A stretch of DNA of 53,330 bases from Clostridia bacterium. GTDB lineage: Bacteria > Bacillota > Clostridia > UBA1381. Each line of letters begins with the position of its first letter. The stretch's first letter is position 1. The stretch covers positions 1-53,330 of the forward strand of contig JAGASE010000009.1 in assembly GCA_017621875.1 (NCBI GenBank), in the 5' to 3' direction. Below, piece after piece: positions 23,169 through 33,479 of the stretch. The notes below the pieces were generated by a model that was given only the letters and a program-made list of their open reading frames with translations, made no database searches and was not told the DNA's origin. Position numbers and translations under genes: made by a program.

Positions 23169-24011
23169 TTATTCCTCACTCTCCTCATTCTCGGTCGCCT
23201 CTTCGGCAACGATAAGTTTACGCTTTATCACCCTTGCGGTGTAGAAATCTATCATAAACCGCATGAGGCTTATCCAGAAAAGGAAGCACAAAAGAATTAT
23301 CGCAATGGGCGTAAACATGCAGAACGCAAAATAAGTAAATACCGCAACCATTACCGTCAAAAGTAAATTCATCGGCAGCGTTGCAAATGCCATGATAAGC
23401 GAATTTTTATATATAGCTCTCAGCTTATTCTCAAAGGTAACACTAAACTGGTAAATATAAAAATGCATATAGGTATAAATCATCATAAAGATTGCCACCA
23501 TAAACGCCATGTAAAGTCCCAGATTACTTCCGTTTTTCGCCATGCTCCAATAGAAGATAATCGCATTAAGCCCCAAAACCAAAGCAACGATATCAATAAG
23601 GAATATTATAATTCCATGCTTAAAATTTTCCTTGATTTTCTCAAAAAAGTCCGAGGTCAAAAAAACGTGCTCTTCTCTGGCAAAATTACGCAGAATAAAG
23701 GCATGTCCGCAGGATATCGGTCCGGTTCCCCACAAAATCGCAAATACCGCGGTCACATACAGTGCTGTATGCTGCAAAAGCACAGAATCGGTTTCTGTTT
23801 CTACCGGCAGCACCCCTGCAAGTACGCTGAAAAATACAAAGTGATACAAAAGCAATATCGGCAAACTTACCAAGAAGTACAGCATATTTACCTGGAACAG
23901 CTTGCCCAGCTTTCTCCACAAAAGCTCAAAAAACAGAAAAAAACCCTTTTTCTTCGGTGCGTCCTTGTCTACGCCCTTTCCCGGCTTATCATAATTAAAA
24001 AACAACCCCAT
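23169..24011 (-). CDS. YesL-like (DUF624) membrane protein
   Basis: A 280-aa membrane protein with about five helices starting at residue 43. The N-terminus MGLFFNYDKPGKGVDKDAP is the usual opening of YesL/DUF624 proteins, so ATG 24011 is preferred to ATG 24020, which abuts the AAAGGA site. Members are often found near carbohydrate genes; the function is not established. It directly precedes mnmG. Confidence 0.78.
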   Translation of the reverse strand: MGLFFNYDKPGKGVDKDAPKKKGFFLFFELLWRKLGKLFQVNMLYFLVSLPILLLYHFVFFSVLAGVLPVETETDSVLLQHTALYVTAVFAILWGTGPISCGHAFILRNFAREEHVFLTSDFFEKIKENFKHGIIIFLIDIVALVLGLNAIIFYWSMAKNGSNLGLYMAFMVAIFMMIYTYMHFYIYQFSVTFENKLRAIYKNSLIMAFATLPMNLLLTVMVAVFTYFAFCMFTPIAIILLCFLFWISLMRFMIDFYTARVIKRKLIVAEEATENEESEE

Positions 24012-24049
24012 TTTTTTCATTCCTTTCAACCAAAAACATAGTTGAAACT

Positions 24050-24079
24050 ATTGTATCATACTTTGAGATGTGTTACAAT
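24050..24079. promoter_or_regulatory. Face-to-face overlapping promoters
   Basis: Minus strand: TTGTAA (24073-24078), 17 nt, TACAAT (24050-24055) for the YesL-like gene. Plus strand: TTGTAT (24051-24056), 17 nt, TACAAT (24074-24079) for the pseudouridine synthase gene. The -10 of each overlaps the -35 of the other, so only one can be occupied at a time. Confidence 0.6.
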
Positions 24080-24135
24080 ATATTATCGGCATTTGTTACA
24101 AAAAATTAAAAAAGCGAAAAAAAGGAGGAATCCTG

Positions 24136-25083
24136 TTGAAAGAAATAACCGTAAATAAAAATGACGCAGGGCTGCGTCTTGACAAGCTGCTTACCAAGCT
24201 TTGCCCAAACCTTCCGACGGCAATGCTTTACAAAAGCTTGCGAAAAAACTGCGTAAGGGTTAACGGAAAGCACGTAAAGGACGGCTCCTTCAAGGTGAAA
24301 AACGGCGACATTTTAACGCTCTACTTAAAGGACGAATTTCTCGATTCCCCCAATCCTGACACAGCTTTTATGAAAATCGAGCCGCAGCTGGATATTGTAT
24401 ATGAAGACGAAAACATAATTTTAGTTGACAAAAAACAGGGAATGTGCGTTCACGCGGACGCAGACGGCAGCACCGACACCTTAATAGAGCATATCAAAAG
24501 CTATCTCTATCGAAAAGGCGAGTTTCGCCCTGAGGACGAAAACACGTTTGCACCTGCCCTCTGTAACCGAATTGACCGCAACACAGGCGGCATTGTGATT
24601 GCGGCTAAAAACGCCGAGACACTGCGTATTTTAAATCAGAAAATCAAGGACAGAGAGCTTGAAAAGCGGTATCTTTGCCTTGTATGGGGACATCTTGACA
24701 AAAAATCGGGGACTGTTAAGGGATATTTGTTTAAGGACGAGCAGAAAAAGCAGGTTTATGTTTATAATTCTCCGAAAAAGGGTGCGAAATCCTTTTGCAC
24801 GCGTTACCGCGTTTTAAAGGAATATCCGAATTATTCCGAGGTGGAGGCAACGCTTGAAACAGGCAGAACACATCAGATTCGTGCAGGCTTTGCGTCAATC
24901 GGGCATCCGCTTTTGGGCGACGGGAAATATGGTACGAATGAGATAAACAGACAGTTTTCGTACTGCGGACAGGCTCTTTATTCATATAAGCTGAAATTTG
25001 ATTTTTCAAGCGATGCCGGAATTTTGGAGTATTTAAACGGTCGGGAATTTGAAGTGAAAAATGTGCGGTTTGCACAGAAATAG
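24136..25083 (+). CDS. RluA-family pseudouridine synthase
   Basis: A 315-aa enzyme that isomerises uridine to pseudouridine in rRNA or tRNA. An N-terminal S4 RNA-binding domain (GLRLDKLLTKLCPNLP...VNGKHVKDG) is followed by the synthase domain with the catalytic Asp in NRIDRNTGGIVIAAK and the motif LETGRTHQIR. The start is TTG at 24136, placed 6 nt after AAAGGAGGAA; an ATG at 24070 would add 22 unrelated residues. It is RluC/RluD-like, but the exact target base cannot be told. A terminator follows at 25087. Confidence 0.9.
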   Translation: MKEITVNKNDAGLRLDKLLTKLCPNLPTAMLYKSLRKNCVRVNGKHVKDGSFKVKNGDILTLYLKDEFLDSPNPDTAFMKIEPQLDIVYEDENIILVDKKQGMCVHADADGSTDTLIEHIKSYLYRKGEFRPEDENTFAPALCNRIDRNTGGIVIAAKNAETLRILNQKIKDRELEKRYLCLVWGHLDKKSGTVKGYLFKDEQKKQVYVYNSPKKGAKSFCTRYRVLKEYPNYSEVEATLETGRTHQIRAGFASIGHPLLGDGKYGTNEINRQFSYCGQALYSYKLKFDFSSDAGILEYLNGREFEVKNVRFAQK

Positions 25084-25086
25084 CAA

Positions 25087-25116
25087 AAAGGCGGACAGAG
25101 TCCGTCCTTTTTTTGT
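25087..25116 (+). terminator. Terminator of the pseudouridine synthase gene
   Basis: Stem AAAGGCGGAC / GTCCGTCCTTT with one bulged base, followed by a run of T. It lies 3 bases after the stop codon. Confidence 0.8.
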
Positions 25117-25168
25117 TATTCGCACTTACAAGCTATGCAAGGATGTTGCTTTTTATGATATTAATTAT

Positions 25169-25219
25169 GTTCTTTTGTAACCAAAAGAACCAAAAGTTCC
25201 GGGGGTTTCGATTCCCCCG
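25169..25219. repeat. Paired hairpins in intergenic DNA
   Basis: GTTCTTTT/AAAAGAAC (25169-25190) is followed by CGGGGG/CCCCCG (25200-25219). The arrangement resembles short dispersed repeats seen in other clostridial genomes; a genome-wide count is needed. No gene lies in 25117-25275. Confidence 0.4.
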
Positions 25220-25275
25220 TACCCCTAAAACGACTAAAGAGGGAAATCCTTAAAATTTGCAAACAAATTCATATA

Positions 25276-25482
25276 TTACGACATGTTTTTATTTAATTTT
25301 TTTGCCTCTCTTATTTTCTTTACTATTTTATTATATTCCTGCAAATAATACTGATATATTGGACATTCCTTATCATTTCCATAAACACAATATGTTTTAT
25401 ACATATCCTCATCTATCCATGTACCTTTTATATTGCACCAAAACCCTTTCTCTCTCCTTTCGCAAGAACTGCATTTGCTCAT
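25276..25482 (-). CDS. Small cysteine-containing protein of unknown function
   Basis: A 68-aa protein with five Cys (C-x2-C near the N-terminus, then WCNIKG, YCVYG and CPIYQY) and a Lys-rich tail (KIVKKIREAKKLNKNM). The Cys spacing suggests zinc binding. AAGGAGG precedes the ATG, and a strong promoter lies upstream, so the gene is real although no family is recognised. It is divergent from an XRE regulator across two palindromes, which suggests that the regulator controls it. Confidence 0.65.
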   Translation of the reverse strand: MSKCSSCERREKGFWCNIKGTWIDEDMYKTYCVYGNDKECPIYQYYLQEYNKIVKKIREAKKLNKNMS

Positions 25483-25509
25483 GCTGTTATCCTCCTTATC
25501 AAATTTTCA

Positions 25510-25556
25510 TTTTTATCCCGAAAAGGGATAAAAATATTATACCAAATCGGTATAAT
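25510..25556. promoter_or_regulatory. Two palindromic operators between divergent genes
   Basis: TTTTTATCCC/GGGATAAAAA (25510-25534, 10-bp arms) and ATTATACC/GGTATAAT (25536-25556, 8-bp arms) fill the gap between the Cys-rich gene and the XRE gene. The second overlaps both promoters, so the XRE protein could repress both genes. Confidence 0.6.
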
Positions 25557-25564
25557 ATTTTCAA
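25536..25564 (-). promoter_or_regulatory. Promoter of the small Cys-rich gene
   Basis: Minus-strand TTGAAA (25559-25564), 17 nt, TATAAT (25536-25541). The plus-strand -10 for the XRE gene, TATAAT at 25551-25556, lies between these boxes and has no clear -35. Confidence 0.75.
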
Positions 25565-25575
25565 GAGGGATTTAT

Positions 25576-25782
25576 ATGAGATTAAAATATTTACGTAAAA
25601 AGCGGCATCTTTCTCAAACGAGACTTGCTATGGAACTGAATATAAGCCAAAACACAGTGAGCAGATATGAAACAGGATCACACGAGCCTGACATTAAAGC
25701 TCTAATTAGGATAGCAGATTATTTTAATGTTTCCATTGACTATCTCCTTGAACGAACAGACAATCCTGACATACTGAAATAA
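25576..25782 (+). CDS. XRE-family transcription regulator
   Basis: A 68-aa single-domain helix-turn-helix protein (Cro/CI type): RLKYLRKKRHLSQTRLAMEL, ISQNTVSRYETGSHEPD, then LIRIADYFNVSIDYLLERTD. AAGAGGG precedes the ATG. Its gene is divergent from the small Cys-rich gene with palindromes between them, so it probably represses both. A terminator follows. Confidence 0.9.
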   Translation: MRLKYLRKKRHLSQTRLAMELNISQNTVSRYETGSHEPDIKALIRIADYFNVSIDYLLERTDNPDILK

Positions 25783-25787
25783 AATTG

Positions 25788-25811
25788 AGGACAACCCAAG
25801 GTTGTCCTTTT
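25788..25811 (+). terminator. Terminator of the XRE gene
   Basis: Stem AGGACAACC / GGTTGTCCT followed by TTTTC, 6 bases after the stop codon. Confidence 0.8.
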
Positions 25812-25823
25812 CTTATACACAAC

Positions 25824-25860
25824 AAAAAAGCCGCATGCCACATAGCATACAGCTTTTTTT
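25824..25860 (-). terminator. Terminator of rpoBC
   Basis: On the minus strand AAAAAAAGCTGTATGC pairs with GCATGCGGCTTTTTT (small mismatches), followed by T. It lies just beyond the rpoC stop codon. Confidence 0.8.
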
Positions 25861-25862
25861 AA

Positions 25863-28800
25863 TTAATCCTCGTCTACCTCATATCCGTCAACGGTAACAG
25901 TAACATCCTTATATGCCTGCATACCTGTACCTGCCGGAATAAGCTTACCGATAATAACATTTTCCTTAAGACCTAAGAGCGGGTCAACCTTACCCTTGAT
26001 AGCCGCCTCAGTCAGCACCTTCGTTGTTTCCTGGAAGGACGCTGCCGACAGGAAGGAATCGGTTGCAAGAGATGCCTTGGTAATACCCAAAAGCACCGGC
26101 GAGCATTCTACCAGATTTTCACTGCCCTGTGCCTTTAACACCTCATTTGCTTCCTCTACCTCAAATCTGTCAACCATTGAGCCGATAAGGAGGTTTGAAT
26201 CTCCTGCGTCTTCAATCTTAACCTTTCTGAGCATCTGCTTTGTGATGATTTCAACGTGCTTATCGTTGATGTCAACACCCTGCATACGGTAAGTTCTCTG
26301 AACCTCACGGGTAATATATACCTGAACCGCCTGCGGTCCGTTGATTCTCAGAATATCGTTAGGATATGCAGATCCGACAGTCAGCTCTGCACCCTGTTCT
26401 ATAACATCGCCGTCAGCAACCCTGATGGTTGAGCCATACGGAATGACATAAGTCTTAGCCTCGCCGATTTCATCGTTGGTAACTGTTACCTCGCGTCTTC
26501 TCTTTGTCTCCGCGATTGTAACCTTACCGCCGATTTCAGAAAGAATTGCAAGTCCCTTAGGCTTTCTTGCCTCAAACAGCTCCTCAACACGAGGCAGACC
26601 CTGCGTAACGTCTGCACCGCCCGCAACACCGCCGGCGTGGAAAGTTCTCATCGTAAGCTGTGTACCCGGCTCACCGATGGACTGTGCCGCAATAATTCCG
26701 ACAGCTTCACCAACATTAACCAGCTTTCCTGTTGCAAGGTTTGTACCGTAACACTTAGCACAAACACCGTTCTTTGTCTTACAGGTCAGGGCACTTCTTA
26801 TCTTAACTGCCTCAATACCTGCAGCAATAATCTTATCTGCCTGATCCTCTGTAATCAGGAGACCTTCTTTTGCAAGAACCTCTCCCGTTTCAGGATGCAG
26901 AATGTCCTCAAGCGAGGTACGTCCTACAATACGGTCCTTCAGCGGCTCGATAACCTCATTGCCGTCCTTGATGGCACGAACTGTCTCGCCCTCACTCGTT
27001 CCGCAGTCCTTCTCACGCACGATAACGTCCTGAGAAACGTCAACCAAACGACGAGTCAAATATCCTGAGTCGGCTGTTCTAAGTGCTGTATCGGTAAGAC
27101 CCTTACGAGCACCGTGCGATGATACGAAATACTCCAGTACGTTAAGACCTTCACGGAAGTTAGCACGGATAGGAATTTCTACCGCTCTACCCTTTGTATC
27201 CGCCATAAGTCCACGCATACCTGCGAGCTGTCTGATCTGGTTAACGCTACCACGGGCACCGGAATCCGCCATCATGAATATAGGATTGAAGGTATCCATA
27301 TGCTCCATCATCGCCTTGGTAACCTTTTCTGTGGTTGCACTCCAAACCTTGATAACTTCGTTATATCTTTCTTCATTTGTCAAAAGACCTCTGCGGTACT
27401 TTTTGCTGATTGCATCAATCTGCTTTTCAGCGTCTGCCAAAAGCTCCTGTTTCTTCTCAGGAACCTCGATATCGCTTACCGATACCGTAAGAGCACCCAA
27501 GGTTGAATACTTGTAGCCTGTCTCCTTGATAAGGTCAAGCACCTCTGCAGTTCTTGTCGTATCATGGATGCGGATACATCTGTCAATAATCTTGCCAAGC
27601 TGCTTCTTTCCTACAACCTCGTCAATCTCCAGGTCGAACATGGTTTCACAGCCGTCTGTTCTGTCAACATATCCCAAATCCTGCGGAATGTTCTTGTTAA
27701 ATATCAGCTTACCGACCGTTGCATTGATAATTCTTGAGTACGGAACTCCGTGAATTGTCTTTTCCTTACGCACCTTAATCGGCGTGTGCAGACCTACCGC
27801 ATTATTATAATAAGCCAGCATAGCCTCGTCCTCTGACGAATAATAATGCGGATGCCATTCCTCTGACTGGTCTCTTCCCGGATAATCCTTTCCGCCGATT
27901 TCGTCATGCTTAACTATTGTAAGATAGTATGAACCCAAAATCATGTCCTGTGTAGGAACTGTTACCGGGTGTCCGTCCTGCGGCTTTAACAGGTTATTTG
28001 CAGAAAGCATCAAAAATCTTGCCTCTGCCTGTGCCTCAGGTGAAAGCGGAACGTGAATAGCCATCTGGTCACCGTCGAAGTCGGCGTTGTACGCTGTACA
28101 AACAAGCGGATGCAGCTTTAATGCATGACCGTCAACCAGCTTCGGCTCGAATGCCTGAATACCCAGTCTGTGGAGCGTAGGTGCTCGGTTCAAAAGAACT
28201 GGATGCTCCTTTATAACGTCCTCCAAAACGTCCCAGATTTCCGGCTTTACATGCTCAACCATACGTTTAGCACTCTTTATATTATGTGCAAGATTTCTTG
28301 CAACAAGCTCCTTCATTACAAACGGCTTGAACAGCTCGATTGCCATTTCCTTCGGCACACCGCACTGATAAATCTTCATTTCCGGACCTACAACGATAAC
28401 TGAACGTCCTGAATAGTCAACACGCTTACCCAAAAGGTTTTGACGGAAACGTCCCTGCTTACCCTTTAACAGGTCGGAAAGTGACTTCAAGGCTCTGTTG
28501 CCCGGTCCTGTAACCGTTCTGCCGCGGCGACCGTTGTTGATAAGTGCGTCAACCGCCTCCTGCAGCATTCTCTTTTCGTTTCTGATAATGATATCCGGTG
28601 CACCAAGCTCCAAAAGACGCTTTAAACGGTTATTTCTGTTGATAACACGTCTGTAAAGGTCATTTAAGTCACTCGTTGCAAATCTGCCGCCGTCCAGCTG
28701 TACCATAGGTCTCAAATCCGGCGGAATTACCGGCACGATTGTCATTATCATCCATTCCGGGCGGTTGCCCGAAATTCTGAAGGCCTCGATAATTTCCAGT

Positions 28801-29426
28801 CTCTTGATAATCTTTGCCTTCTTCTGACCCTGTGCTGTTTCCAGCTCGCCCTTTAATTCCTCGGAAAGTGCGTTAAGGTCAATCCTCTGTAAAAGTGTCA
28901 AAATTGCCTCTGCACCCATTCCGCAGACAAACTTATCGCCGTATTTTTCGTACGCGTCGCGGTATTCCTTCTCGGACAAAATCTGCTTTTCGCGAAGCTC
29001 GGTCTTGCCCGGGTCGATTACTACATATGACGCAAAGTAAAGCACCTTTTCAAGGTTTCTCGGCGAAATATCAAGCGTAAGTCCCATCGCTGACGGAACA
29101 CCCTTGAAGTACCAAATATGCGATACAGGTGTTGCAAGCTCAATGTGTCCCATTCTTTCACGGCGTACCTTTGACTTGGTTACTTCAACGCCGCATCGGT
29201 CGCAGACAACACCCTTATATCTTATCTTCTTATATTTTCCGCAGTGACATTCCCAGTCCTTTGTAGGTCCGAAAATTCTCTCGCAGAAAAGACCGTCCTT
29301 TTCCGGCTTTAAGGTACGATAATTGATGGTTTCCGGCTTCTTTACCTCGCCGTGTGACCAGCCTCTGATTGTTTCCGGTGAGGCTAATCCGATTTTTATT
29401 GCTTCAAAGCTATTAAATTCTAACAT
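25863..29426 (-). CDS. rpoC: RNA polymerase beta-prime subunit
   Basis: A 1187-aa subunit that forms the clamp and active centre of RNA polymerase. The catalytic motif [10 protein letters not shown] is present; an N-terminal zinc-binding cluster ([20 protein letters not shown]) and the trigger-loop and C-terminal regions are intact. The length fits Firmicutes, without the large insertions of proteobacteria. It lies 15 bases after rpoB in one operon. The ORF is uninterrupted and codon use is host-like. Confidence 0.99.
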   Translation of the reverse strand: MLEFNSFEAIKIGLASPETIRGWSHGEVKKPETINYRTLKPEKDGLFCERIFGPTKDWECHCGKYKKIRYKGVVCDRCGVEVTKSKVRRERMGHIELATPVSHIWYFKGVPSAMGLTLDISPRNLEKVLYFASYVVIDPGKTELREKQILSEKEYRDAYEKYGDKFVCGMGAEAILTLLQRIDLNALSEELKGELETAQGQKKAKIIKRLEIIEAFRISGNRPEWMIMTIVPVIPPDLRPMVQLDGGRFATSDLNDLYRRVINRNNRLKRLLELGAPDIIIRNEKRMLQEAVDALINNGRRGRTVTGPGNRALKSLSDLLKGKQGRFRQNLLGKRVDYSGRSVIVVGPEMKIYQCGVPKEMAIELFKPFVMKELVARNLAHNIKSAKRMVEHVKPEIWDVLEDVIKEHPVLLNRAPTLHRLGIQAFEPKLVDGHALKLHPLVCTAYNADFDGDQMAIHVPLSPEAQAEARFLMLSANNLLKPQDGHPVTVPTQDMILGSYYLTIVKHDEIGGKDYPGRDQSEEWHPHYYSSEDEAMLAYYNNAVGLHTPIKVRKEKTIHGVPYSRIINATVGKLIFNKNIPQDLGYVDRTDGCETMFDLEIDEVVGKKQLGKIIDRCIRIHDTTRTAEVLDLIKETGYKYSTLGALTVSVSDIEVPEKKQELLADAEKQIDAISKKYRRGLLTNEERYNEVIKVWSATTEKVTKAMMEHMDTFNPIFMMADSGARGSVNQIRQLAGMRGLMADTKGRAVEIPIRANFREGLNVLEYFVSSHGARKGLTDTALRTADSGYLTRRLVDVSQDVIVREKDCGTSEGETVRAIKDGNEVIEPLKDRIVGRTSLEDILHPETGEVLAKEGLLITEDQADKIIAAGIEAVKIRSALTCKTKNGVCAKCYGTNLATGKLVNVGEAVGIIAAQSIGEPGTQLTMRTFHAGGVAGGADVTQGLPRVEELFEARKPKGLAILSEIGGKVTIAETKRRREVTVTNDEIGEAKTYVIPYGSTIRVADGDVIEQGAELTVGSAYPNDILRINGPQAVQVYITREVQRTYRMQGVDINDKHVEIITKQMLRKVKIEDAGDSNLLIGSMVDRFEVEEANEVLKAQGSENLVECSPVLLGITKASLATDSFLSAASFQETTKVLTEAAIKGKVDPLLGLKENVIIGKLIPAGTGMQAYKDVTVTVDGYEVDED

Positions 29427-29441
29427 ATCTTAACCCCTCCA

Positions 29442-32400
29442 TTAAAAATCATCCGGCGTGAGAATATCTCTTTCGATATCCTCATCTTCCTCATCGTCAA
29501 ACCCGAAGTCCTCATCATCAATTTCCTCCAGGGTCATTTCGTCCTCAATATCCTCATCAAAGCTCAACGGAACATCGCCCTCTTCCATTGTTTCTATCAG
29601 CTCGCTGTCGCGAAGTGCGGAATCGTCATCGTCAAGCGATGCGTCGATATCGATTTCCTCGCCGCTTCTGTCAAGGATTCTGACATCAAGTGCAAGTGCC
29701 TGCAGCTCCTTAACCAAAACTCTGAAGGATTCAGGAACACCCGACTTAGGAATATTTTCACCCTTAACAATCGCCTCATAGGTCTTAACACGTCCTACAA
29801 TATCGTCCGACTTAACTGTAAGGATTTCCTGCAGTGTATATGCAGCACCGTAAGCCTCCAATGCCCAAACTTCCATCTCACCGAATCTCTGTCCGCCGAA
29901 CTGTGCTTTACCGCCCAGCGGCTGCTGAGTAACAAGTGAATAAGGACCTGTTGAACGTGCGTGAATTTTATCGTCAACCAAGTGGTCGAGCTTCAGGTAA
30001 TACATCACGCCGACCGTAACGGGGTTATCGAACTTATCGCCCGTTCTGCCGTCATAAACGACCGATTTATAGGTATTCGGAAGACCTGCCAGCTCAAACG
30101 CCTGCTTTAAGTCTTCATCATGTGCACCGTCAAATACAGGAGTTGCAATCTTGATATATTCCTTGCCATTTGTCTCCTGCGTATCCTTTGCTTCCAAGAT
30201 TACCTTCTTATAAGCTTCCTCAGCCGTCATTGATTCAAGCTCCTGACGGGTTTTTAAGCTGAGAGTTCTGTATGCATAGCCAAGGTGCATTTCAAGTACC
30301 TGTCCGATGTTCATACGTGAAGGCACGCCCAGAGGGTTCAGCACGATTTGCAGCGGAGTACCGTCCTCCAAGAACGGCATATCCTCCTGCGGAAGTACGC
30401 GTGAAACGACACCCTTGTTTCCGTGACGTCCCGCCATCTTATCTCCGACAGAAATCTTTCTCTTCTGTGCGATATAGCATCTTACAACCTTATTAACTCC
30501 CGGTGAAAGCTCGTCGCCGTTTTCACGGGTAAATATTTTTACATCTACAATGATACCGTTTTCGCCGTGCGGTACGCGAAGCGATGTATCACGCACTTCT
30601 CTTGCCTTTTCGCCGAAAATTGCACGCAGAAGTCTTTCCTCCGGTGTAAGCTCGGTTTCACCCTTTGGTGTAACCTTACCCACAAGAATATCTCCCGCTC
30701 TTACCTCGGCACCAATTCTGATTATACCGTCCTCGTTCAGATCCTTTAAAGCGTCCTCCGAAACGTTTGGTATATCTCTTGTGATTTCCTCTGCTCCAAG
30801 CTTTGTATCACGTGCCTCACATTCGTATTCCTCGATATGAATAGATGTGAACATGTCATGCTTTACAAGCTCCTCCGAAATAAGAACAGCGTCCTCGTAG
30901 TTATAACCCTCCCAGGTCATAAATCCGATAAGCACATTCTTACCCAAAGCCAGCTCGCCGTTGTCCATAGCCGGACCGTCGGCAATAATTTCGCCCTGCT
31001 CAACATGGTCGCCTGCAGCAACAATAGGCTTCTGATTTATGCAGGTAGACTGGTTTGAACGTGCGAACTTAATAAGCTTCTGTGTATATTTAGCTCCTGT
31101 CTTATCGCCCTTGATAACTATTTCATCAGCAGAAACCTTGATAACCGTTCCTGCCTCCTTTGCAAGCACTGCAGAGCCTGAATCCTTTGCAGCCTTATAT
31201 TCCATACCCGTTCCCACGATAGGAGAATCGGTTGTTAAAAGCGGAACTGCCTGACACTGCATGTTAGAGCCCATGAGTGCACGGTTAGCGTCGTCGTTCT
31301 CGAGGAACGGAATACAAGCTGTAACAACCGAAACAAGCTGTCTCGGAGATACGTCCATGTAGTCAATTCTGTCCGGAGTCACCTCGATGATTTCATCACG
31401 GTAACGTGCCGAAACCTTTTTATCAAGGAAGTGTCCCTCGCTGTCAAGCGGCTCGTTTGCCTGTGCAACGATGTAGATATCCTCCTCGTCCGCAGTCATA
31501 TAAATTATTTCATCGGAAACAATGCCCTTTTCCTTATCTACCTTACGGTATGGGGCTTCGATAAATCCGTATTCGTTTATTCTTGCGAAGGTCGCAAGCG
31601 ATGTAATAAGACCGATGTTCGGACCTTCAGGCGTTTCTATCGGACACATTCTGCCGTAATGGGTAAAGTGAACGTCTCGCACCTCAAAGCCGGCTCTTTC
31701 TCTTGACAAGCCGCCCGGTCCCAATGCGGAGATACGTCTTTTATGACGAAGCTCGGCAAGCGGGTTCGGCTGGTCCATGAACTGTGACAGCTGTGATGAG
31801 CCGAAGAACTCATTGATTGTAGCTATTATAGGTCTTATATTGATAAGCGTCTGCGGTGTGATGATTTCAAGATCCTGAATTGTCATTCTTTCGCGGACAA
31901 CTCTTTCCATCCTTGAAAGACCGATTCTGAACTGGTTCTGCAAAAGCTCGCCTACGCATCTTACACGACGGTTGCCCAGGTGGTCGATATCGTCGGTTTC
32001 GCCGATGCCGTTTGCAAGACACATAACATAGTTGATTGACGCAAGCATATCCTCAATTGTGATATGCTTTGGTGTAAGCTCGTCAATTCTTGCAAGAATC
32101 TGCTCCTTTGCGTCCTCATCATTCTCGGCATTTTCCAGAATTTCAGAAAGAACGCTTCTTCTTACCTTTTTATAATGAATATCGCTGACGTCAAAATCAA
32201 CATATTCATCAATATATACCATGTCGTTTGAAAGAACGCGTACTCTTCTTTCATCAACCATAAGGTCGAGGCTGTTTACGCCGGCTCTTTCAATAGCCTC
32301 TGCCATTTCGGAAGACAGGGTATCGCCTGCATTTGCAAGGATTTCGCCTGTAATCGGGCTGACAACATCGTCCGCAACCATTTTTCCGCGGATTCTTGCA

Positions 32401-33242
32401 GCGATGGCAACCTTTTTATCATATTTATATCTACCCACGTGTGCAAGGTCATAACGCTTCGGGTCAAAGAACATATTGGTGATAAGGCTCTCTGCATTTT
32501 CTACGTTTAAAGGCTCACCCGGACGCAGTCTTTTGTAAATTTCCAAAAGTGCATCGTTACGGTTGTCGGTAGCATCCTTCTCAAAGGTAGCTGTAAGACG
32601 AGGGTCTTCGCCGAACATGTCAAGAATTTCCGCGTTTGTCTGCACGCCCATTGCACGCATCAGAACAGTTACCGGAATCTTTCTTGTACGGTCAATACGA
32701 ACAGAGAAAACATCGTTTGAATCGGTTTCATACTCAAGCCACGCACCGCGGTACGGAATTACCGTTGATGTGTAAAGCGGCTTACCCGTCTTATCTCTTG
32801 TAAATTCATAGTACATGCCCGGAGATCTTACGAGCTGGCTGACGATAACACGCTCCGCACCGTTTATGATAAACGTGCCCTGCTCGGTCATCAGCGGGAA
32901 CTCGCCCATAAAGATTTCCTGCTCCTTGATTTCGCCGGTTTCGCGGTTAATCAGTCTTACGTTCACTCTTAATGGAGCCGCATACTTTGCGTCCCTTTCC
33001 TTACATTCCTCAACGGAATATTTTGAGTTGTAATCGATAGTGTAGTCAAAAAACTCCAAGCTCAAATGTCCTGAGTGGTCGGTTATCGGAGAAATATCGT
33101 GGAATACTTCCTTCAAGCCTTCCTCAAGGAACCATTTATAGGAATTTTTCTGCACCTCGATAAGGTTCGGCATTTCCAAAACCTCATTGATTTTGGAATA
33201 GCTCAGTCTGGTGTTTTTTCCTAAATGCACCTTGTGTACCAT
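29442..33242 (-). CDS. rpoB: RNA polymerase beta subunit
   Basis: A 1266-aa subunit. The rifampicin region is clear ([33 protein letters not shown] read in parts), as are [11 protein letters not shown] and [10 protein letters not shown]. The C-terminus is a long acidic tail ([15 protein letters not shown]). AGGTG precedes the ATG. It is the first gene of rpoBC; the usual upstream ribosomal protein genes rplJL are absent here, and a promoter at 33404-33432 lies directly upstream, so the operon is separated from rplJL in this organism. Confidence 0.99.
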   Translation of the reverse strand: MVHKVHLGKNTRLSYSKINEVLEMPNLIEVQKNSYKWFLEEGLKEVFHDISPITDHSGHLSLEFFDYTIDYNSKYSVEECKERDAKYAAPLRVNVRLINRETGEIKEQEIFMGEFPLMTEQGTFIINGAERVIVSQLVRSPGMYYEFTRDKTGKPLYTSTVIPYRGAWLEYETDSNDVFSVRIDRTRKIPVTVLMRAMGVQTNAEILDMFGEDPRLTATFEKDATDNRNDALLEIYKRLRPGEPLNVENAESLITNMFFDPKRYDLAHVGRYKYDKKVAIAARIRGKMVADDVVSPITGEILANAGDTLSSEMAEAIERAGVNSLDLMVDERRVRVLSNDMVYIDEYVDFDVSDIHYKKVRRSVLSEILENAENDEDAKEQILARIDELTPKHITIEDMLASINYVMCLANGIGETDDIDHLGNRRVRCVGELLQNQFRIGLSRMERVVRERMTIQDLEIITPQTLINIRPIIATINEFFGSSQLSQFMDQPNPLAELRHKRRISALGPGGLSRERAGFEVRDVHFTHYGRMCPIETPEGPNIGLITSLATFARINEYGFIEAPYRKVDKEKGIVSDEIIYMTADEEDIYIVAQANEPLDSEGHFLDKKVSARYRDEIIEVTPDRIDYMDVSPRQLVSVVTACIPFLENDDANRALMGSNMQCQAVPLLTTDSPIVGTGMEYKAAKDSGSAVLAKEAGTVIKVSADEIVIKGDKTGAKYTQKLIKFARSNQSTCINQKPIVAAGDHVEQGEIIADGPAMDNGELALGKNVLIGFMTWEGYNYEDAVLISEELVKHDMFTSIHIEEYECEARDTKLGAEEITRDIPNVSEDALKDLNEDGIIRIGAEVRAGDILVGKVTPKGETELTPEERLLRAIFGEKAREVRDTSLRVPHGENGIIVDVKIFTRENGDELSPGVNKVVRCYIAQKRKISVGDKMAGRHGNKGVVSRVLPQEDMPFLEDGTPLQIVLNPLGVPSRMNIGQVLEMHLGYAYRTLSLKTRQELESMTAEEAYKKVILEAKDTQETNGKEYIKIATPVFDGAHDEDLKQAFELAGLPNTYKSVVYDGRTGDKFDNPVTVGVMYYLKLDHLVDDKIHARSTGPYSLVTQQPLGGKAQFGGQRFGEMEVWALEAYGAAYTLQEILTVKSDDIVGRVKTYEAIVKGENIPKSGVPESFRVLVKELQALALDVRILDRSGEEIDIDASLDDDDSALRDSELIETMEEGDVPLSFDEDIEDEMTLEEIDDEDFGFDDEEDEDIERDILTPDDF

Positions 33243-33314
33243 TCTTTTATCACCTCGTCAAAAAACTTTTTTCTACGGGAATTCCATACATATCAAATAT
33301 TTATCATTCTGCTC

Positions 33315-33343
33315 TTGAATTTTGCCTTTACCTGTGTTATAAT
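33315..33343 (+). promoter_or_regulatory. Promoter of the DnaD-like gene
   Basis: TTGAAT (33315-33320), 17 nt, TATAAT (33338-33343) on the plus strand. It lies within the rpoB leader on the opposite strand, so transcripts overlap. Confidence 0.65.
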
Positions 33344-33403
33344 AAATGCCGACAGGTGAGCAGCGGAGACTAATCCCATATTATCACCATAGTACAATAT
33401 ATA

Positions 33404-33432
33404 ATGATATCATAAAATTTCCAATATGTCAA
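33404..33432 (-). promoter_or_regulatory. Promoter of rpoBC
   Basis: Minus-strand TTGACA (33427-33432), 17 nt, TATCAT (33404-33409), giving a leader of about 155 nt before rpoB. The leader could host regulation; no riboswitch or L10 site was recognised. Confidence 0.65.
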
Positions 33433-33479
33433 CAGGCATATTGACTTTTTTTAAAATTTTTATTACGGAGAGTGAAAAA

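Noticed and set aside
25169..25219. T-box or riboswitch upstream of the Cys-rich gene
   Set aside because: The hairpins are downstream of that gene, and no aptamer core was recognised.
29458..29781. Ser-rich frame opposite the end of rpoB
   Set aside because: It is the complement of the acidic rpoB tail.
33243..33403. Riboswitch or L10-type leader before rpoB
   Set aside because: No recognisable kink-turn or aptamer; rplJL are not adjacent.
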